DNA of 64,000 bases from Campylobacter peloridis LMG 23910 (GCF_000816785.1 NZ_CP007766.1:1302001-1366000); one strand, 5' to 3'; counted from the first letter of the stretch, positions 24,885 through 35,296 are shown. Made by a program: numbers and translations. Notes: generated by a model not told the origin, from the letters alone.

Positions 24885-26363
24885 ATGCTCACTTGGATGC
24901 AGCATCATAAAAAATATTTAGTTGTAACAATTTGGATTAGCGTCATTGCTTTTGTTGGCGCAGGTTTTGTTGGCTGGGGAAGTTACGATTTTAACACAGA
25001 TCGTTCTAATTCTGTTGCAAAAGTAGGTGATGAAAAAATAAGTTATGATGAGTTTAATCTTAAATATTCTCAATTATTTAACTACTATGCACAATTAAAC
25101 AATGGAAATTACACACAAGAGCAAGCGCAAAAAGATGGTTTAGATATGCAAGCTATTGATCAGCTTATACAAGAAAAATTACTTCTTTCTTATGCAAAAA
25201 CACTTGGTTTAGAAGTAAGCGAAGAAGAAATTGCTTATGATTTAGCACATCAAAAAGTCTTTCATAATGCTTCGGGGGTATTTGATAAAAATTTATATTA
25301 TAATATACTCTCACGCAATAATTACACTCCAAAAACTTATGAAAAAGTCATTCATGATGAGTTATTATTAAATAAAATCAATACTATTTTAAATTTGCAA
25401 TTAAATCAAGATGAACTTGATATGTTTGCAGCAAGCTTTTTAATGCAAGATAAATTAAAAATTCAAGTCATTCAATTAAACGAAAAAGACATACCTATCA
25501 ATGAAGATGAATTAAAGCAAACTTGGGAAAAAAATAAAGAGCTTTATAAAACACAAAAAAGCTATGAACTCGCAACTTATTTTTTAAAACCTGAAAATAT
25601 AAATATTGATGAAAAAGAATTACAAGCATATTATGAGGAAAATAAAAACAATTACAAAGATTTTAGTGGAAAAATTTTAAATTTTGAGCAAAGTAAAAAT
25701 CAAGTTTTAAAAGATCTAAAATTATCCAAACTCAAACTTAAAGCTAATGAAAGCTATGTTGCTCTAAGAAAAGGGGAATTAAAATTTGATAAAAATATCA
25801 CAATTAGTGATGCTGATATATATTATCCTTTAGCTACCATAGAAAAAAGCAAAGATAATGATTTTATCAAACCTTTTAGAATAAACGATGGCTATATGAT
25901 TGCTAAAATTATAAAAATTAACCCTATACAAACAAAAACTTTTGAACAAGCAAAAGAAGAGGTAAGCAAACTTTATTTAAAAGAAAAGGCTAAAAAAATA
26001 TTAGAAGAAAAAGCTAAAAGTGCCTTAGAGAACTTTAAAGGTATAGATATAGGAATATTTAGCCGTGATTCTATGAAAAATTCAAAAGTAGGCAATATGC
26101 TCAATGATACTGAATTTAGTGAATTTTTAATGCATGTTTTTGATACTAATAAAGTTAAATCTTATGTTATACTAGATCAAAAAGCTATTGTTTATGAAAT
26201 TACAGAGCAAATTTTAGAAAATAAAGATAAAGAACAAATCTATAAATTTATCATAGAACAAAGTGCAAAACAAACAAAGCAAGCATTATTAAAGGAAGAA
26301 TTGCTAAAAAAACTTATAGAAATATATCCAATCCAACGCTATTATAAAGGAAATACAAATTGA
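24885..26363 (+). CDS. ppiD: PpiD/SurA-type membrane-anchored periplasmic chaperone (Cj0694-like)
   Basis: 492 residues. One N-terminal membrane helix (about 12-32, ending GAGFVGWGSYDF) anchors a periplasmic chaperone. The SurA_N-like helical domain begins with VAKVGDEKISYDEFNLKYSQL (about 45-65) and is followed by IDQLIQEKLLLSYAKTLGLEVSEEEI, both characteristic of PpiD. The parvulin-like middle (about 225-360) is weak and may lack isomerase activity. C-terminal helices complete the chaperone cradle. Known members assist folding of secreted and outer-membrane proteins. The start follows GGATTGGGG, and the stop overlaps ftsA by 4 nt (TTGA), so this envelope chaperone is made in step with the division proteins. 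No close alternative assignment. Confidence 0.85.
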   Translation: MLTWMQHHKKYLVVTIWISVIAFVGAGFVGWGSYDFNTDRSNSVAKVGDEKISYDEFNLKYSQLFNYYAQLNNGNYTQEQAQKDGLDMQAIDQLIQEKLLLSYAKTLGLEVSEEEIAYDLAHQKVFHNASGVFDKNLYYNILSRNNYTPKTYEKVIHDELLLNKINTILNLQLNQDELDMFAASFLMQDKLKIQVIQLNEKDIPINEDELKQTWEKNKELYKTQKSYELATYFLKPENINIDEKELQAYYEENKNNYKDFSGKILNFEQSKNQVLKDLKLSKLKLKANESYVALRKGELKFDKNITISDADIYYPLATIEKSKDNDFIKPFRINDGYMIAKIIKINPIQTKTFEQAKEEVSKLYLKEKAKKILEEKAKSALENFKGIDIGIFSRDSMKNSKVGNMLNDTEFSEFLMHVFDTNKVKSYVILDQKAIVYEITEQILENKDKEQIYKFIIEQSAKQTKQALLKEELLKKLIEIYPIQRYYKGNTN

Positions 26364-27736
26364 ATATCTTAGGAATTGATTTAGGATCTATACAAACTTG
26401 TGCTATATTAGCGCAAAAAAACGAAGATGGTTTAAAAATCATAGGTTTTGGAAAATCAAAATCCAATGGAGTTAAAAAAGGAGCAATTACTAATATAGAA
26501 CTAGCTTCTAAATCCATAGAGGAAGCAGTTGCAGATGCACAGATGATGTCAGGAGTGCATTATGATAAAGTTATTGTTTCTATTTCAGGAGCTTATGCAA
26601 AAAGTGTTGATAGTATAGGCGTAGTTAATATTCCAAATCAAGAAATTGGAATAAAAGAAATTCATAGAGCTGTTAGTACCGCAAAACATACCGCAAACAT
26701 CCCTAGTGGATATGAAATAATTCATGTATTACCTTATAATTTCAAAGTTAATGATCTTGAGCATGTGGAAGATCCTTTAGGAATGAGTGGAAATCGTTTG
26801 GAAGTTTCTACTCATATTGTCATTTCCCAAGAAGTTCATATTAAAAATTTAAAAAAAGCTGTTGAACTTGCAGATCTTAGAGTGGATAATATAGTTTTAT
26901 CAGGATATGCATCATCAATTGCTTGTTTTGATGAAAGTGAAAAAGAACTAGGTGCAATACTTATAGATATGGGAGGAGCAGTGTGCGATATGGTTATTCA
27001 TGCTGGAAACTCTGTGCGTTATAATGAATGTTTACAAATTGGCTCTGTAAATATTACCAATGATTTATCTATAGCTTTACATACACCTCCAAAAGAAGCA
27101 GAAAAATTAAAATTAAATTATGCATCATTAATGCAAAATGAAAATTCCATTATACAAATTCCTTACATGGGTGATGAAAAAAGGAAAAATGAAGTTTCAG
27201 TTGATGTTATTTCTAATGTAATTTATGCAAGAATTGAAGAAACTATAATTATTTTAGCTAAAATGCTAAGTGATAATGCTTGTGCAAGTCAAGCAGGTGC
27301 TGGTATAGTTTTAACCGGTGGTATGACAAAATTTGCAGGGCTTGATAAGCTTGCTTCAGCTTATTTTGATAATAAAGCTGTTAGAATAGCAACCGCAAAA
27401 AAAGATACTATGGATGGCTTTAAAGAAATTTTTGAAGATGCCGAAAATAGTTGTGCCATAGGACTTTGTTTATATGGCGGTGGGTATTTTACTCCTTATG
27501 AGTTAGATTCTAATGAAAAATTAAGATACAAAGGAGAGCCTGAATTTGTAAATAAGCAAATTAAACAAAATTTTGCTATCGAAGAAGAGCAAGAGGATGA
27601 AAAATTCGAAGAAATATTTCAAGAAAAACAAAATCTTGAAGATGAACATGAAGATATAAAAAAAGTAGAAACAAAAAAAGAAAAAAAAGCTAGTTCTATT
27701 TCCAAAATTTGGAATAGAATAATAAACCAGTTTTAA
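26360..27736 (+). CDS. ftsA: Cell division protein FtsA
   Basis: 458 residues of the actin/Hsp70 ATPase superfamily. Phosphate loop GIDLGSIQTCAIL at the N-terminus, the SHS2-like 1C region (VIVSISGAYAKSVDS, with VLPYNFKVND), the second phosphate motif ILIDMGGAVCDMVI and adenosine motif IVLTGGMTKFAGLDKLA are present. FtsA tethers FtsZ to the membrane and recruits later division proteins. After about residue 390 a highly acidic, Glu-rich linker leads to a basic amphipathic end (SISKIWNRIINQF), the membrane-targeting helix. The start is a TTG overlapping the ppiD stop, with AAAGG 9 nt upstream. The linker is longer than in E. coli FtsA (420 residues). Confidence 0.96.
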   Translation: MNILGIDLGSIQTCAILAQKNEDGLKIIGFGKSKSNGVKKGAITNIELASKSIEEAVADAQMMSGVHYDKVIVSISGAYAKSVDSIGVVNIPNQEIGIKEIHRAVSTAKHTANIPSGYEIIHVLPYNFKVNDLEHVEDPLGMSGNRLEVSTHIVISQEVHIKNLKKAVELADLRVDNIVLSGYASSIACFDESEKELGAILIDMGGAVCDMVIHAGNSVRYNECLQIGSVNITNDLSIALHTPPKEAEKLKLNYASLMQNENSIIQIPYMGDEKRKNEVSVDVISNVIYARIEETIIILAKMLSDNACASQAGAGIVLTGGMTKFAGLDKLASAYFDNKAVRIATAKKDTMDGFKEIFEDAENSCAIGLCLYGGGYFTPYELDSNEKLRYKGEPEFVNKQIKQNFAIEEEQEDEKFEEIFQEKQNLEDEHEDIKKVETKKEKKASSISKIWNRIINQF

Positions 27737-27750
27737 TAGGAGATACCATA

Positions 27751-28857
27751 ATGAGCGAATTTCTAGTAGAAGAAATGCAACACATAAAAGGTGCTAAAAT
27801 AAAAGTAATAGGCTGCGGTGGCGGTGGCGGAAATATGATAGATCACATGGTTAATATGGGATTACATGATCTTGATTTAATATCTGCAAATACTGACGCA
27901 CAAGCTATAGCAAAATCTTTAGCAAAGACAAGAATTCAACTTGGTGAGAAAAAAACTAAAGGATTGGGTGCTGGAATGCAACCAGAAATTGGTGCTGAAA
28001 GTGCTAGAGAAAGTTTTGAAGAAATTAAAGCTGCATTAAGCCAAAGCGATATAGTATTTATATCAGCTGGACTTGGTGGTGGAACTGGAACTGGTGCTGC
28101 TCCAGTTGTCGCTCAAGCTGCTAAAGAAGCTGGTGCATTAACCGTTTCAGTAGTAACTATGCCGTTTACTTTTGAAGGAAAGCAAAGAAAAAAATTAGCT
28201 GAAGCTGGTTTAGCAGAATTAAAAAAAGAAAGTGATTCTATCATTGTAATACAAAATGAAAAACTCCTTAGTATACTTCCTAAAAAAGCTGGCATAAAAG
28301 AAGCATTTAAACTAGTTGATGATATTTTAGCAAGAGCTGTTAGAGGTATGGTTTCTATACTTTTAGAAGATGGTGATATTAATGTAGACTTTGCTGATGT
28401 TAGAACGGTAATGAGTCATAGAGGTTTAGCGCTAATGGGTGTAGGGCAAGGTGAAGGTGAAAATGCTATTATGGAAGCACTTGAAAACGCCATTGAATCG
28501 CCATTACTTGATGGTATGACAATGAAAGGTGCTAAAGGTGTTATAATACATTATAAAGTTGGCCCTGATTGTTCTTTAATCGAAATTTCACAAGCAACTC
28601 AAAGCATTAGCGATGAATCTGATGAAAATGCGAAGGTTATTTTTGGTGCAACCACTGATGAAAGCATGGGAGATCGTGTTGAAGTTACCATTATAGCAAC
28701 TGGTTTTGAAGACAAGGCTGAAATTCAAAATGCTAAAGAACAAGATGAAAATAAAAAGAATAGCTATATGAATTTGCGTAAAGCTAGTGGTGGATTTGAT
28801 GAAGAAGTTATTTCTCAACTAGATGTTCCGGCCTTTTTACGCCGTCAAATGGATTAA
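27751..28857 (+). CDS. ftsZ: Cell division GTPase FtsZ
   Basis: 368 residues. The tubulin signature GGGTGTGAAPVV is at 109-120 and the first GTP loop GCGGGGGNMIDHM at 21-33; the T7 loop (INVDFADVRTVM) carries the catalytic aspartates. The C-terminal peptide DVPAFLRRQ is the conserved tail that binds FtsA and other partners. The linker is short. FtsZ polymerises at midcell and builds the division ring. An AGGAGAT site precedes the ATG 14 nt after ftsA, so the pair is one operon. Nothing unusual was seen. Confidence 0.98.
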   Translation: MSEFLVEEMQHIKGAKIKVIGCGGGGGNMIDHMVNMGLHDLDLISANTDAQAIAKSLAKTRIQLGEKKTKGLGAGMQPEIGAESARESFEEIKAALSQSDIVFISAGLGGGTGTGAAPVVAQAAKEAGALTVSVVTMPFTFEGKQRKKLAEAGLAELKKESDSIIVIQNEKLLSILPKKAGIKEAFKLVDDILARAVRGMVSILLEDGDINVDFADVRTVMSHRGLALMGVGQGEGENAIMEALENAIESPLLDGMTMKGAKGVIIHYKVGPDCSLIEISQATQSISDESDENAKVIFGATTDESMGDRVEVTIIATGFEDKAEIQNAKEQDENKKNSYMNLRKASGGFDEEVISQLDVPAFLRRQMD

Positions 28858-28882
28858 TCTTTATTTGTAAAAATCTCTTAGT

Positions 28883-30259
28883 ATGAATTTTTCATTATTA
28901 TGTGATTTTTACGAATTAAGTATGGCTTATGCATATTTTAAACAAAATATGCATAAGCAAGTAGTATATTTTGAAGTTTTTTTCCGAAAAGCTCCTGATA
29001 ATGCCTCTTATGCTATTTTTTGCGGCTTAGAACAAATCATTAATCATATTAAAAAATTTTCATTTTCAAAGAGTGATATAAAATATTTAAAAAATACAAA
29101 AAAATTCGATGAAGATTTTTTAAATTATCTTTCCACACTTTCTTTTAGTGGGGATTTATTTAGTGTAAAAGAAGGAGAATGCGTTTTTGCAAGCGAGCCT
29201 TTAATGTATATAAAAGCTCCAATTATAGAAGCATTATTGCTTGAAACTTTCATACTTTTAACTTTAAACCACCAATGCTTAATCGCTACTAAAGCTAACA
29301 GAATAAAACAAATTGCAAAAGAAAAAACACTTTTAGAATTTGGCTCTAGAAGAGCACATGGAGAAAATGCTGCATTAAATGGAGCAAGAGCTGCTTTTAT
29401 AGGAGGTTTTCATGCAAGCGCTTGTACTTTAGCAGGAAAAAAATTTAAAATCCCAATTAGCGGAACTATGTCGCATGCTTGGATTCAAATGTTTGATGAT
29501 GAACTAAGTGCTTTTAGAGCATATTGTCAAATTTATAAAGACAATATAAGCCTTTTAATTGATACTTATGATTACAAAAAGGGTATTGAAAATGCTATTT
29601 TAATTTTTAAAGAATTAAATGCACAAGATTCTATGCTTAATTATTCTGTCCGTATTGATTCTGGAGATTTGCTCGAAATTTCTAAATTTCTTAGAAAAAA
29701 ACTGGATTTTGTTGGTTTAAAAAATTGTAAAATCATAGCTAGCAATGCTTTGGATGAAATTATTATCGAAAAATTACTTAAAAATAAAGCTCCTATTGAT
29801 GCTTTTGGCATAGGAGAGAAACTTATCACTTCTGCAAGCTCACCTATCTTTGGAGCTGTATATAAACTTGTTGCTATTGAAAAAAACAATCAAATTATCC
29901 CAAAAATCAAAATCAGTGCAAGCTCTAGCAAAACAACTCTGCCACATTTTAAAAAACTAATAAGATATTATAAAAACAAAAAAGCTAGTTTTGATATTTT
30001 ATACACTTGTGATGAAAATGTCAAAAATTATCAAGGTTATACATATAAAAATTTACATGAAATTATTTTTAAAAATGGAAATTTAATCTATAAAAAACCT
30101 AATTTAAAAAATACTCAAATTTATTGCAAAAATAGTGTGTTAAGTTTGGAACAAAAAATAAAACAACTTCATAATCCAAGTATCTATAAAATAAAAATTT
30201 CTAAAAAATTGCAAAATTTGCAAAAAAACTACTTAGAAAAAACTAATCTTTTTTCCTAA
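28883..30259 (+). CDS. pncB: Nicotinate phosphoribosyltransferase
   Basis: 458 residues, a usual length. The N-terminus [18 protein letters not shown], the FEVFFRKAP segment and [21 protein letters not shown] are characteristic, and [11 protein letters not shown] holds the conserved active-site histidine. The enzyme joins nicotinate and PRPP, with ATP, to nicotinate mononucleotide in the Preiss-Handler salvage of NAD. The long Lys-rich C-terminus after residue 390 is AT-driven and poorly conserved. It lies 25 nt after ftsZ but I see no good ribosome site before the ATG (only TCTCTTAGT), so translation may be weak or depend on ftsZ. It converges on ispG with a 17-nt overlap. Presence of a salvage gene hints at niacin use; whether nadABC exist is not visible here. 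Confidence 0.9.
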   Translation: MNFSLLCDFYELSMAYAYFKQNMHKQVVYFEVFFRKAPDNASYAIFCGLEQIINHIKKFSFSKSDIKYLKNTKKFDEDFLNYLSTLSFSGDLFSVKEGECVFASEPLMYIKAPIIEALLLETFILLTLNHQCLIATKANRIKQIAKEKTLLEFGSRRAHGENAALNGARAAFIGGFHASACTLAGKKFKIPISGTMSHAWIQMFDDELSAFRAYCQIYKDNISLLIDTYDYKKGIENAILIFKELNAQDSMLNYSVRIDSGDLLEISKFLRKKLDFVGLKNCKIIASNALDEIIIEKLLKNKAPIDAFGIGEKLITSASSPIFGAVYKLVAIEKNNQIIPKIKISASSSKTTLPHFKKLIRYYKNKKASFDILYTCDENVKNYQGYTYKNLHEIIFKNGNLIYKKPNLKNTQIYCKNSVLSLEQKIKQLHNPSIYKIKISKKLQNLQKNYLEKTNLFS

Positions 30260-31307
30260 GCCTTACTTCATCTTCAACTTCAAGCAAAAATCTATCAACT
30301 AATTCTTTTTCTTTCAATTTTGCTACAACTTCACCATGTCTAATAACCAAACCTTGATTTTTGCCAAAAGCTATAGCCACATCAGCTCCTTTTGCTTCAC
30401 CTAAAGCATTTACCACACATCCCATAACACTTATATTTAAAGGCTCTTTTATGTGTTTTGTTTTTTCTTCTACTATTTTTATAGCACTTATTAAATCGCT
30501 TTGAATTCTTCCACAAGTTGGACAAGATATTATATTTACTCCGCTTTTTTGCACTCCACTATCTTGCAAAATCGCTCTTGCTACTTTTATTTCTTCTTCA
30601 AGTTCGCCTGTCATAGATACTCTCATAGTATCACCTATACCTTTTAAAAGCAAACTTCCTAAAGCTATGGAACTTTTTATAGTGCTATGAAATTTTGTTC
30701 CAGCTTCAGTAACTCCTAAATGAAATGGATAATCACAAAGTGGGCGAAGTCTTTCATAAGCTTCTATAGTTTTTTGAGCATCAGAAGTTTTCATAGAAAT
30801 TTTTATATCAAAAAAATCAAAATCTTCTAATAATTTTATATTATATTTAGCACTTTCTAGCATTGCATCTATATTATAACCATATTTATCAGAAAATTGT
30901 TTTTCTATAGAGCCATGATTTATTCCTATACGAATTGGAATTTTTCTTTGTTTGCAAGCATTTACTACTTCTTTGATTTTTTCTTTTGAACCTATATTGC
31001 CAGGATTTATTCTAACTCCATCTATAAATTCAGCACAATATATAGCTAAATTATGATTAAAATGAATATCTACTATCAATGGCAATGGACTTTGTGCTTT
31101 TATTTCTTTTAAAGCTCTTGCATCAGCCATATCTAAACACGCTAAGCGAACTATATTTGCTCCAGCAAAATAAAGTCTATTTAATTGTTCTAAAGATCCT
31201 TTTACATCTCTTGTTTTGCTAAAAAGCATAGACTGAACAGAAATTGGAGCATCGCCACCTATTAAAACATCACCTACTTTTATTTGTCTTGTTTTATATC
31301 TTTTCAT
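30243..31307 (-). CDS. ispG: 4-hydroxy-3-methylbut-2-enyl diphosphate synthase
   Basis: 354 residues, typical of bacterial IspG/GcpE. The TIM-barrel part begins [21 protein letters not shown]; the C-terminal ferredoxin-like part holds three [4Fe-4S] ligands in ISCPTCGR and [10 protein letters not shown]. It converts methylerythritol cyclodiphosphate to HMBPP, the penultimate step of the MEP isoprenoid pathway. IspH, which takes the next step, is also in this window at 42326-43153. No operon partner: the C69 dipeptidase upstream is followed by its own terminator. Confidence 0.97.
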   Translation of the reverse strand: MKRYKTRQIKVGDVLIGGDAPISVQSMLFSKTRDVKGSLEQLNRLYFAGANIVRLACLDMADARALKEIKAQSPLPLIVDIHFNHNLAIYCAEFIDGVRINPGNIGSKEKIKEVVNACKQRKIPIRIGINHGSIEKQFSDKYGYNIDAMLESAKYNIKLLEDFDFFDIKISMKTSDAQKTIEAYERLRPLCDYPFHLGVTEAGTKFHSTIKSSIALGSLLLKGIGDTMRVSMTGELEEEIKVARAILQDSGVQKSGVNIISCPTCGRIQSDLISAIKIVEEKTKHIKEPLNISVMGCVVNALGEAKGADVAIAFGKNQGLVIRHGEVVAKLKEKELVDRFLLEVEDEVRLRKKD

Positions 31308-31340
31308 AAATTCACTTTAATAAAATATTTTTAAAGTATT

Positions 31341-31360
31341 ATAGCCCAAAAATGGGCTAT
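31341..31360 (-). terminator. Terminator of the C69 dipeptidase gene
   Basis: ATAGCCCA and TGGGCTAT make an 8-bp stem with an AAAA/TTTT loop 4 nt after the dipeptidase stop, followed on the minus strand by an AT-rich tract. Confidence 0.65.
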
Positions 31361-31364
31361 ATCA

Positions 31365-32858
31365 TTAATCTTTTTTATTTTTATTAAGAGATTTATATTT
31401 TGTATCTGTATCTCTTGTTAAAAGGGTAAAAATTTGATTTGTTAAATCTTGAGTAAGTTTTTTTGCTTCCATTTGATTTTGCAATGAAAAATCAACTAAA
31501 ATTTGTCTTGCTTTAATTTTATCTTTTTTATAAAAACTTAAATATTCTTTTTCCATAGCTTTTTGTTTTAAAGATGTATCCTTTTCAAATTTAGCATAAG
31601 CATTTTTTACAATAGGTGCATATTTATTATAATCACTCATCACAAGAGTTTGAAGCTTGCGATAAATCCAATAAATTGATTCATCATCGGCTTCATTTGT
31701 TCCTTGTTGATAACCTGCAATAAATTTATCATTGCCATAATAATAAGGCAAATATACGCTCAAATCAGCCATTCCAATAGCTACATAATCTAATCTCCCA
31801 ATTTCTTTAGGAAGCCAAGGTCTAACTTGCATTATATGAGATTCATAAGTTCTAAAAACACTCACAACGCGGTAAATATTTTCATCTTTATTAAAATTTA
31901 CATATGGATCATATTTTGTTCCATCATAATGCGATCTTAAAGCTTGTTTTAAATCATCTATACCAAGCTTTTGTTCAGGTTGTAAAAATACATTAAAATT
32001 AGCACCATTTTTAATATCTTGATTTAAAGATGGATTAAACATCTTTTGTATCCACCAAACTCTAGGATAATTATAAGTTAAATCTCTATCATCATTTCTT
32101 GTGTAAACTTTAAAAAAATCAAAAACTTTATCCACTTTAGGATTATATGCTTTATGCATTATGGCAAAATTTATTAAGTTCTTAGAATACAAAGTGTTTT
32201 CATCATTAAATTTAAGCTGTTTTAATCTACCTTGATTTGCACTAACAAAATAAGAATTTTTTGGTATTTTTACTGCCATCCATTGATGTGCTGTTGCACT
32301 TTCTAAATACCAAATTTCTTTAGAATCCACAAAAGCCACTCCAAAACCCTCAGCTGCACCTTGTTTTTCTATAATATCACCAAGTAATAAGACACCTTCT
32401 TTTGCGCTTTTAATTCTTGGAAGCAAAACATCTAAAATATCATCTTCACTGATGCCATTTTTTTCATTATAAGGATCAAATTTTAAAAGCTCATCTTTTG
32501 CATAAATTGATTCAGTAGCACTTATACCAACGCCCATTTCATTAAATCCAGTAGCTCCGTGTAATTTACTTTGCCAATTTGCTATGGTAGTGTATTGAAA
32601 AGATGTGATAGGCAAAGGGTAAGTAAAATCATTCATACCATTATGTGCTTTAGTGCTATATATTCCTTTTTGATTTTCAATTCTTGGATGAATTAAAAAA
32701 ACTTGTGCTTTATCTGCTTTACTATCTGCACTCCTTGCGACAAGAAAAGAACCATCTTTACTTGCATTATTTGATACTAAAATAGTAGTACAGGCTAATG
32801 CATTGTTAAATAAAGCACCAAAAAGCACACAACTTGCAAGAATACTAAACTTTTTCAT
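31365..32858 (-). CDS. Periplasmic C69-family dipeptidase (PepD-like)
   Basis: 497 residues. A Sec signal peptide ends at ALA, and Cys23 directly follows (CTTILVSNNASKDGS). In peptidase family C69 the mature N-terminal cysteine is the nucleophile of an Ntn-hydrolase, so signal cleavage also activates the enzyme. The segment FLVARSADS and the WYLESATAHQWMAVKIP stretch agree with this family. It should cut dipeptides in the periplasm, fitting Campylobacter's use of amino acids as carbon. The alternative is that Cys23 belongs to a lipobox; LALAC would be a poor one. AAAGGAGAG precedes the ATG. It has its own terminator. It is not in the neighbouring operons. Confidence 0.86.
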   Translation of the reverse strand: MKKFSILASCVLFGALFNNALACTTILVSNNASKDGSFLVARSADSKADKAQVFLIHPRIENQKGIYSTKAHNGMNDFTYPLPITSFQYTTIANWQSKLHGATGFNEMGVGISATESIYAKDELLKFDPYNEKNGISEDDILDVLLPRIKSAKEGVLLLGDIIEKQGAAEGFGVAFVDSKEIWYLESATAHQWMAVKIPKNSYFVSANQGRLKQLKFNDENTLYSKNLINFAIMHKAYNPKVDKVFDFFKVYTRNDDRDLTYNYPRVWWIQKMFNPSLNQDIKNGANFNVFLQPEQKLGIDDLKQALRSHYDGTKYDPYVNFNKDENIYRVVSVFRTYESHIMQVRPWLPKEIGRLDYVAIGMADLSVYLPYYYGNDKFIAGYQQGTNEADDESIYWIYRKLQTLVMSDYNKYAPIVKNAYAKFEKDTSLKQKAMEKEYLSFYKKDKIKARQILVDFSLQNQMEAKKLTQDLTNQIFTLLTRDTDTKYKSLNKNKKD

Positions 32859-32978
32859 TTTCTCTCCTTTAAATTCAAGAATTTAAAAAAGTATATTCTT
32901 ATCAAAATAAATTTAAAATTAAAAATTATTTATTGTTTTTTATAATAAAAGATAATAGTTTATATTATTTTAATATTT

Positions 32979-34823
32979 TTAAGAAAAATCAAGTGGATCT
33001 ATATCGCAAATTACATTTTTAAAATTTAAAGCATAATGCTCAATCTTTACAAGCTCTTTATAATAATCACTTCTTAAAAAAATATAAAAACGCCATTTTT
33101 TATTAAGCATTTCAATGCCACAGCTACCATATCCTACTAATTGCACCAAAGTATTTTCTTTGCATTGTAAAGCAATATACTCACACAACGATGAAGCTTT
33201 ATTTTTATCCTCATCTTCAACAATCAATCTCAAAAGTCTTTTAAATGGTGGATAAATTCCTTTTCTCATGTCTAATTCATCTTGCAAAAAACTATCATAA
33301 TTTTGTATATATTTTTCAAAAAAAGCCCTATTTTTGGTTTGCAAAAGCACTCTTCCCTCACCCTTACGCCCTGCACGACCAGCTACTTGCATAGCAAGGG
33401 CTAAGGTTTCTTCTAAGGCTTTAAAATTAGGTCTAAACAAATACTCATCAAGCCCTAAAATAACACTTAAATTTACATTATGATAATCATGCCCTTTAGC
33501 AAGCATAGAAGTTCCTACTAGAATGTCTATTTTTTCTTGATTAAAATCTTTTAAAATCATATCAAGTTTTTTTACACTACTAATCTCATCACTATCAAAT
33601 CTTTTTATTATAGGATTAAACTCAGCCAATTCTTTTTCCAAAAGCTCACAAAGCTCTGCTGTTCCCATTTTTTTAGCTTCAAGCATAGCTCCATTACAAT
33701 TTGGGCAGGTTTGATCAATTTCCTTAGTAAAATTACAATAATGACATTTCAAAGCATTTTTATTTTTATGCAAACTCAAAGCAATAGAACAAAACGGGCA
33801 TTTAATCGTATTAGCACAATCTTTACACAAAATTTGCCTAAAATTTGCCCTTGTGGGTAAAAACACCACAGCTTGTTTTTTTTCTCTTAAGCTAATTCTT
33901 AATTCTAAGAGTAATTTTGATGAAATACTAAGCTCGCTCTCATCATACAAAAAATGCTTCTTACTTTCAAAAAAAGTTCCTTTTAATCTAAAATAAGGAT
34001 GTTTATAAAAACTAACTACACTTGGAGTGGCTGAGCCTAAAAGCACTTTTATATCCATTTTTTTAGCGATAAAAAGAGCTAAATCTCTTGCGTTAATTCT
34101 TGGATTATTAGATGCTTTATAAGAATTATCATGCTCTTCATCTACAATAATCAAAGCTAAATTTTCATAGGGTAAAAACAAAGCTGATCTTGCTCCTGCA
34201 ACCAAAAGTGCTTTAGAATTTGCTAAATCTTGTAAGCATTTTTGTTTTTTTGTTTTAGAAATTTTTGAATGCCACAAGAAAAAATGCTCGCCAAAATACA
34301 CCTTTAGCCTTTTTTGCATTTGTGGAGTGAGTGCAATTTCTGGCATTAAAAGCAAAACTTGCTTACCTTGCTCTAAATACTCTTTAATTAAACTAATATA
34401 AATTTCAGTTTTTCCGCTTCCTGTATCACCAAATAATAAAGAAATTGGATGTTTTTTTATAAATTCTAGGGCATTTTGCTGCTCTTTATTTAAGTTTGGA
34501 CTTTGTTTTATAAGAATTTTTTCTTGATTATACGCATTAATACCTTCAAACATTCCCAAAACAAAAGCCAATTTGCTTGCATAATAATAAGCAATAAATT
34601 TTGCAAGTTCGTATTGATAGGTAGTAATTTTATAAGAAGTTTTTTCTTTTATTTTTTGGGTTTTAAATTCAGGTTTTTGGCATTGTCTTAAAACAATGCC
34701 TTTGCAATTTTTCTTTGTGGATAAATCCACTATAACTTCACTCAAGGGTTCTAAAATTTCACTGCTTTCATAAACTAAAGTATCTAAAAAATACCCTTTA
34801 ATGGCAACTTCATAATAATTCAA
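32979..34823 (-). CDS. priA: Primosomal helicase PriA
   Basis: 614 residues when started at the TTG at 34823, which overlaps the pseudopilin stop as TTGA and has AAGGA 9 nt upstream; an in-frame TTG six codons earlier has no such site. Walker A GDTGSGKTE, Walker B IIVDEEHDNSY, LLGSATPS, and a helicase C-domain with QVAGRAGRKGEGRV are intact. Eight cysteines in CKDCANTIKCPFC, CHYC and CPNC bind two zincs. PriA reloads the replication fork by unwinding and recruiting the helicase. It is shorter than E. coli PriA (732), lacking much of the N-terminal DNA-binding region, as is normal in this class as I recall. Confidence 0.94.
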   Translation of the reverse strand: MNYYEVAIKGYFLDTLVYESSEILEPLSEVIVDLSTKKNCKGIVLRQCQKPEFKTQKIKEKTSYKITTYQYELAKFIAYYYASKLAFVLGMFEGINAYNQEKILIKQSPNLNKEQQNALEFIKKHPISLLFGDTGSGKTEIYISLIKEYLEQGKQVLLLMPEIALTPQMQKRLKVYFGEHFFLWHSKISKTKKQKCLQDLANSKALLVAGARSALFLPYENLALIIVDEEHDNSYKASNNPRINARDLALFIAKKMDIKVLLGSATPSVVSFYKHPYFRLKGTFFESKKHFLYDESELSISSKLLLELRISLREKKQAVVFLPTRANFRQILCKDCANTIKCPFCSIALSLHKNKNALKCHYCNFTKEIDQTCPNCNGAMLEAKKMGTAELCELLEKELAEFNPIIKRFDSDEISSVKKLDMILKDFNQEKIDILVGTSMLAKGHDYHNVNLSVILGLDEYLFRPNFKALEETLALAMQVAGRAGRKGEGRVLLQTKNRAFFEKYIQNYDSFLQDELDMRKGIYPPFKRLLRLIVEDEDKNKASSLCEYIALQCKENTLVQLVGYGSCGIEMLNKKWRFYIFLRSDYYKELVKIEHYALNFKNVICDIDPLDFS

Positions 34824-35296
34824 AATCCATAATCCTTGCAATTTTTACTCATACACTCTAAAAAAATTTTCTCATTATTATAAACAAAATCTACATAATT
34901 TTTAGCATCGATAAAATATCTATATTTTGTATTTTGAATTTTCATCCATGATTTTTTACTCGCTATAATAGGTCTTTGCAAAACACTATATGAACAACAA
35001 TTTACACCTTGGCAATTTTGAATTTGAGTGTTAGAGCAATAAAAAAGTTTTTGATTTTCACTATTTATCAAAGCCTCATCAAGAATTTTAGGAAAATCAA
35101 GATTCTTATTAAATATAAATTGATTTCTAAGTAAGGCTAAAGAAGAATTTATAAGCTCTACTTCACTTTTTAATTTTATTATTTTCGCATCGTTTTTGTT
35201 AAAAGAAAAATACGGATAAGCAATGGAAGCAAGAATGGCAATAATAATTATGCAAAAAACAAGCTCTATTAAAGTAAAAGCTTTTTTATATTGCAT
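34820..35296 (-). CDS. Type IV pilin-like (pseudopilin) protein with Ala at the cleavage site
   Basis: 158 residues. The N-terminus MQYKKAFTLIELVFC followed by a 20-residue hydrophobic helix is a class III prepilin signal, with Glu at +5. The residue before Phe is Ala6, where prepilin peptidase substrates nearly always have Gly. The C-terminal half has seven cysteines, including a CQGVNCC cluster and CMSKNC, which suggests disulphides in the periplasm. The gene overlaps the ZapA-like gene by 11 nt and priA by 4 nt. I see no pilus or secretion machinery here; the matching C. jejuni gene (Cj0683 as recalled) belongs to a scattered set linked to natural transformation, so an uptake pseudopilus is possible. 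Confidence 0.72.
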   Translation of the reverse strand: MQYKKAFTLIELVFCIIIIAILASIAYPYFSFNKNDAKIIKLKSEVELINSSLALLRNQFIFNKNLDFPKILDEALINSENQKLFYCSNTQIQNCQGVNCCSYSVLQRPIIASKKSWMKIQNTKYRYFIDAKNYVDFVYNNEKIFLECMSKNCKDYGF

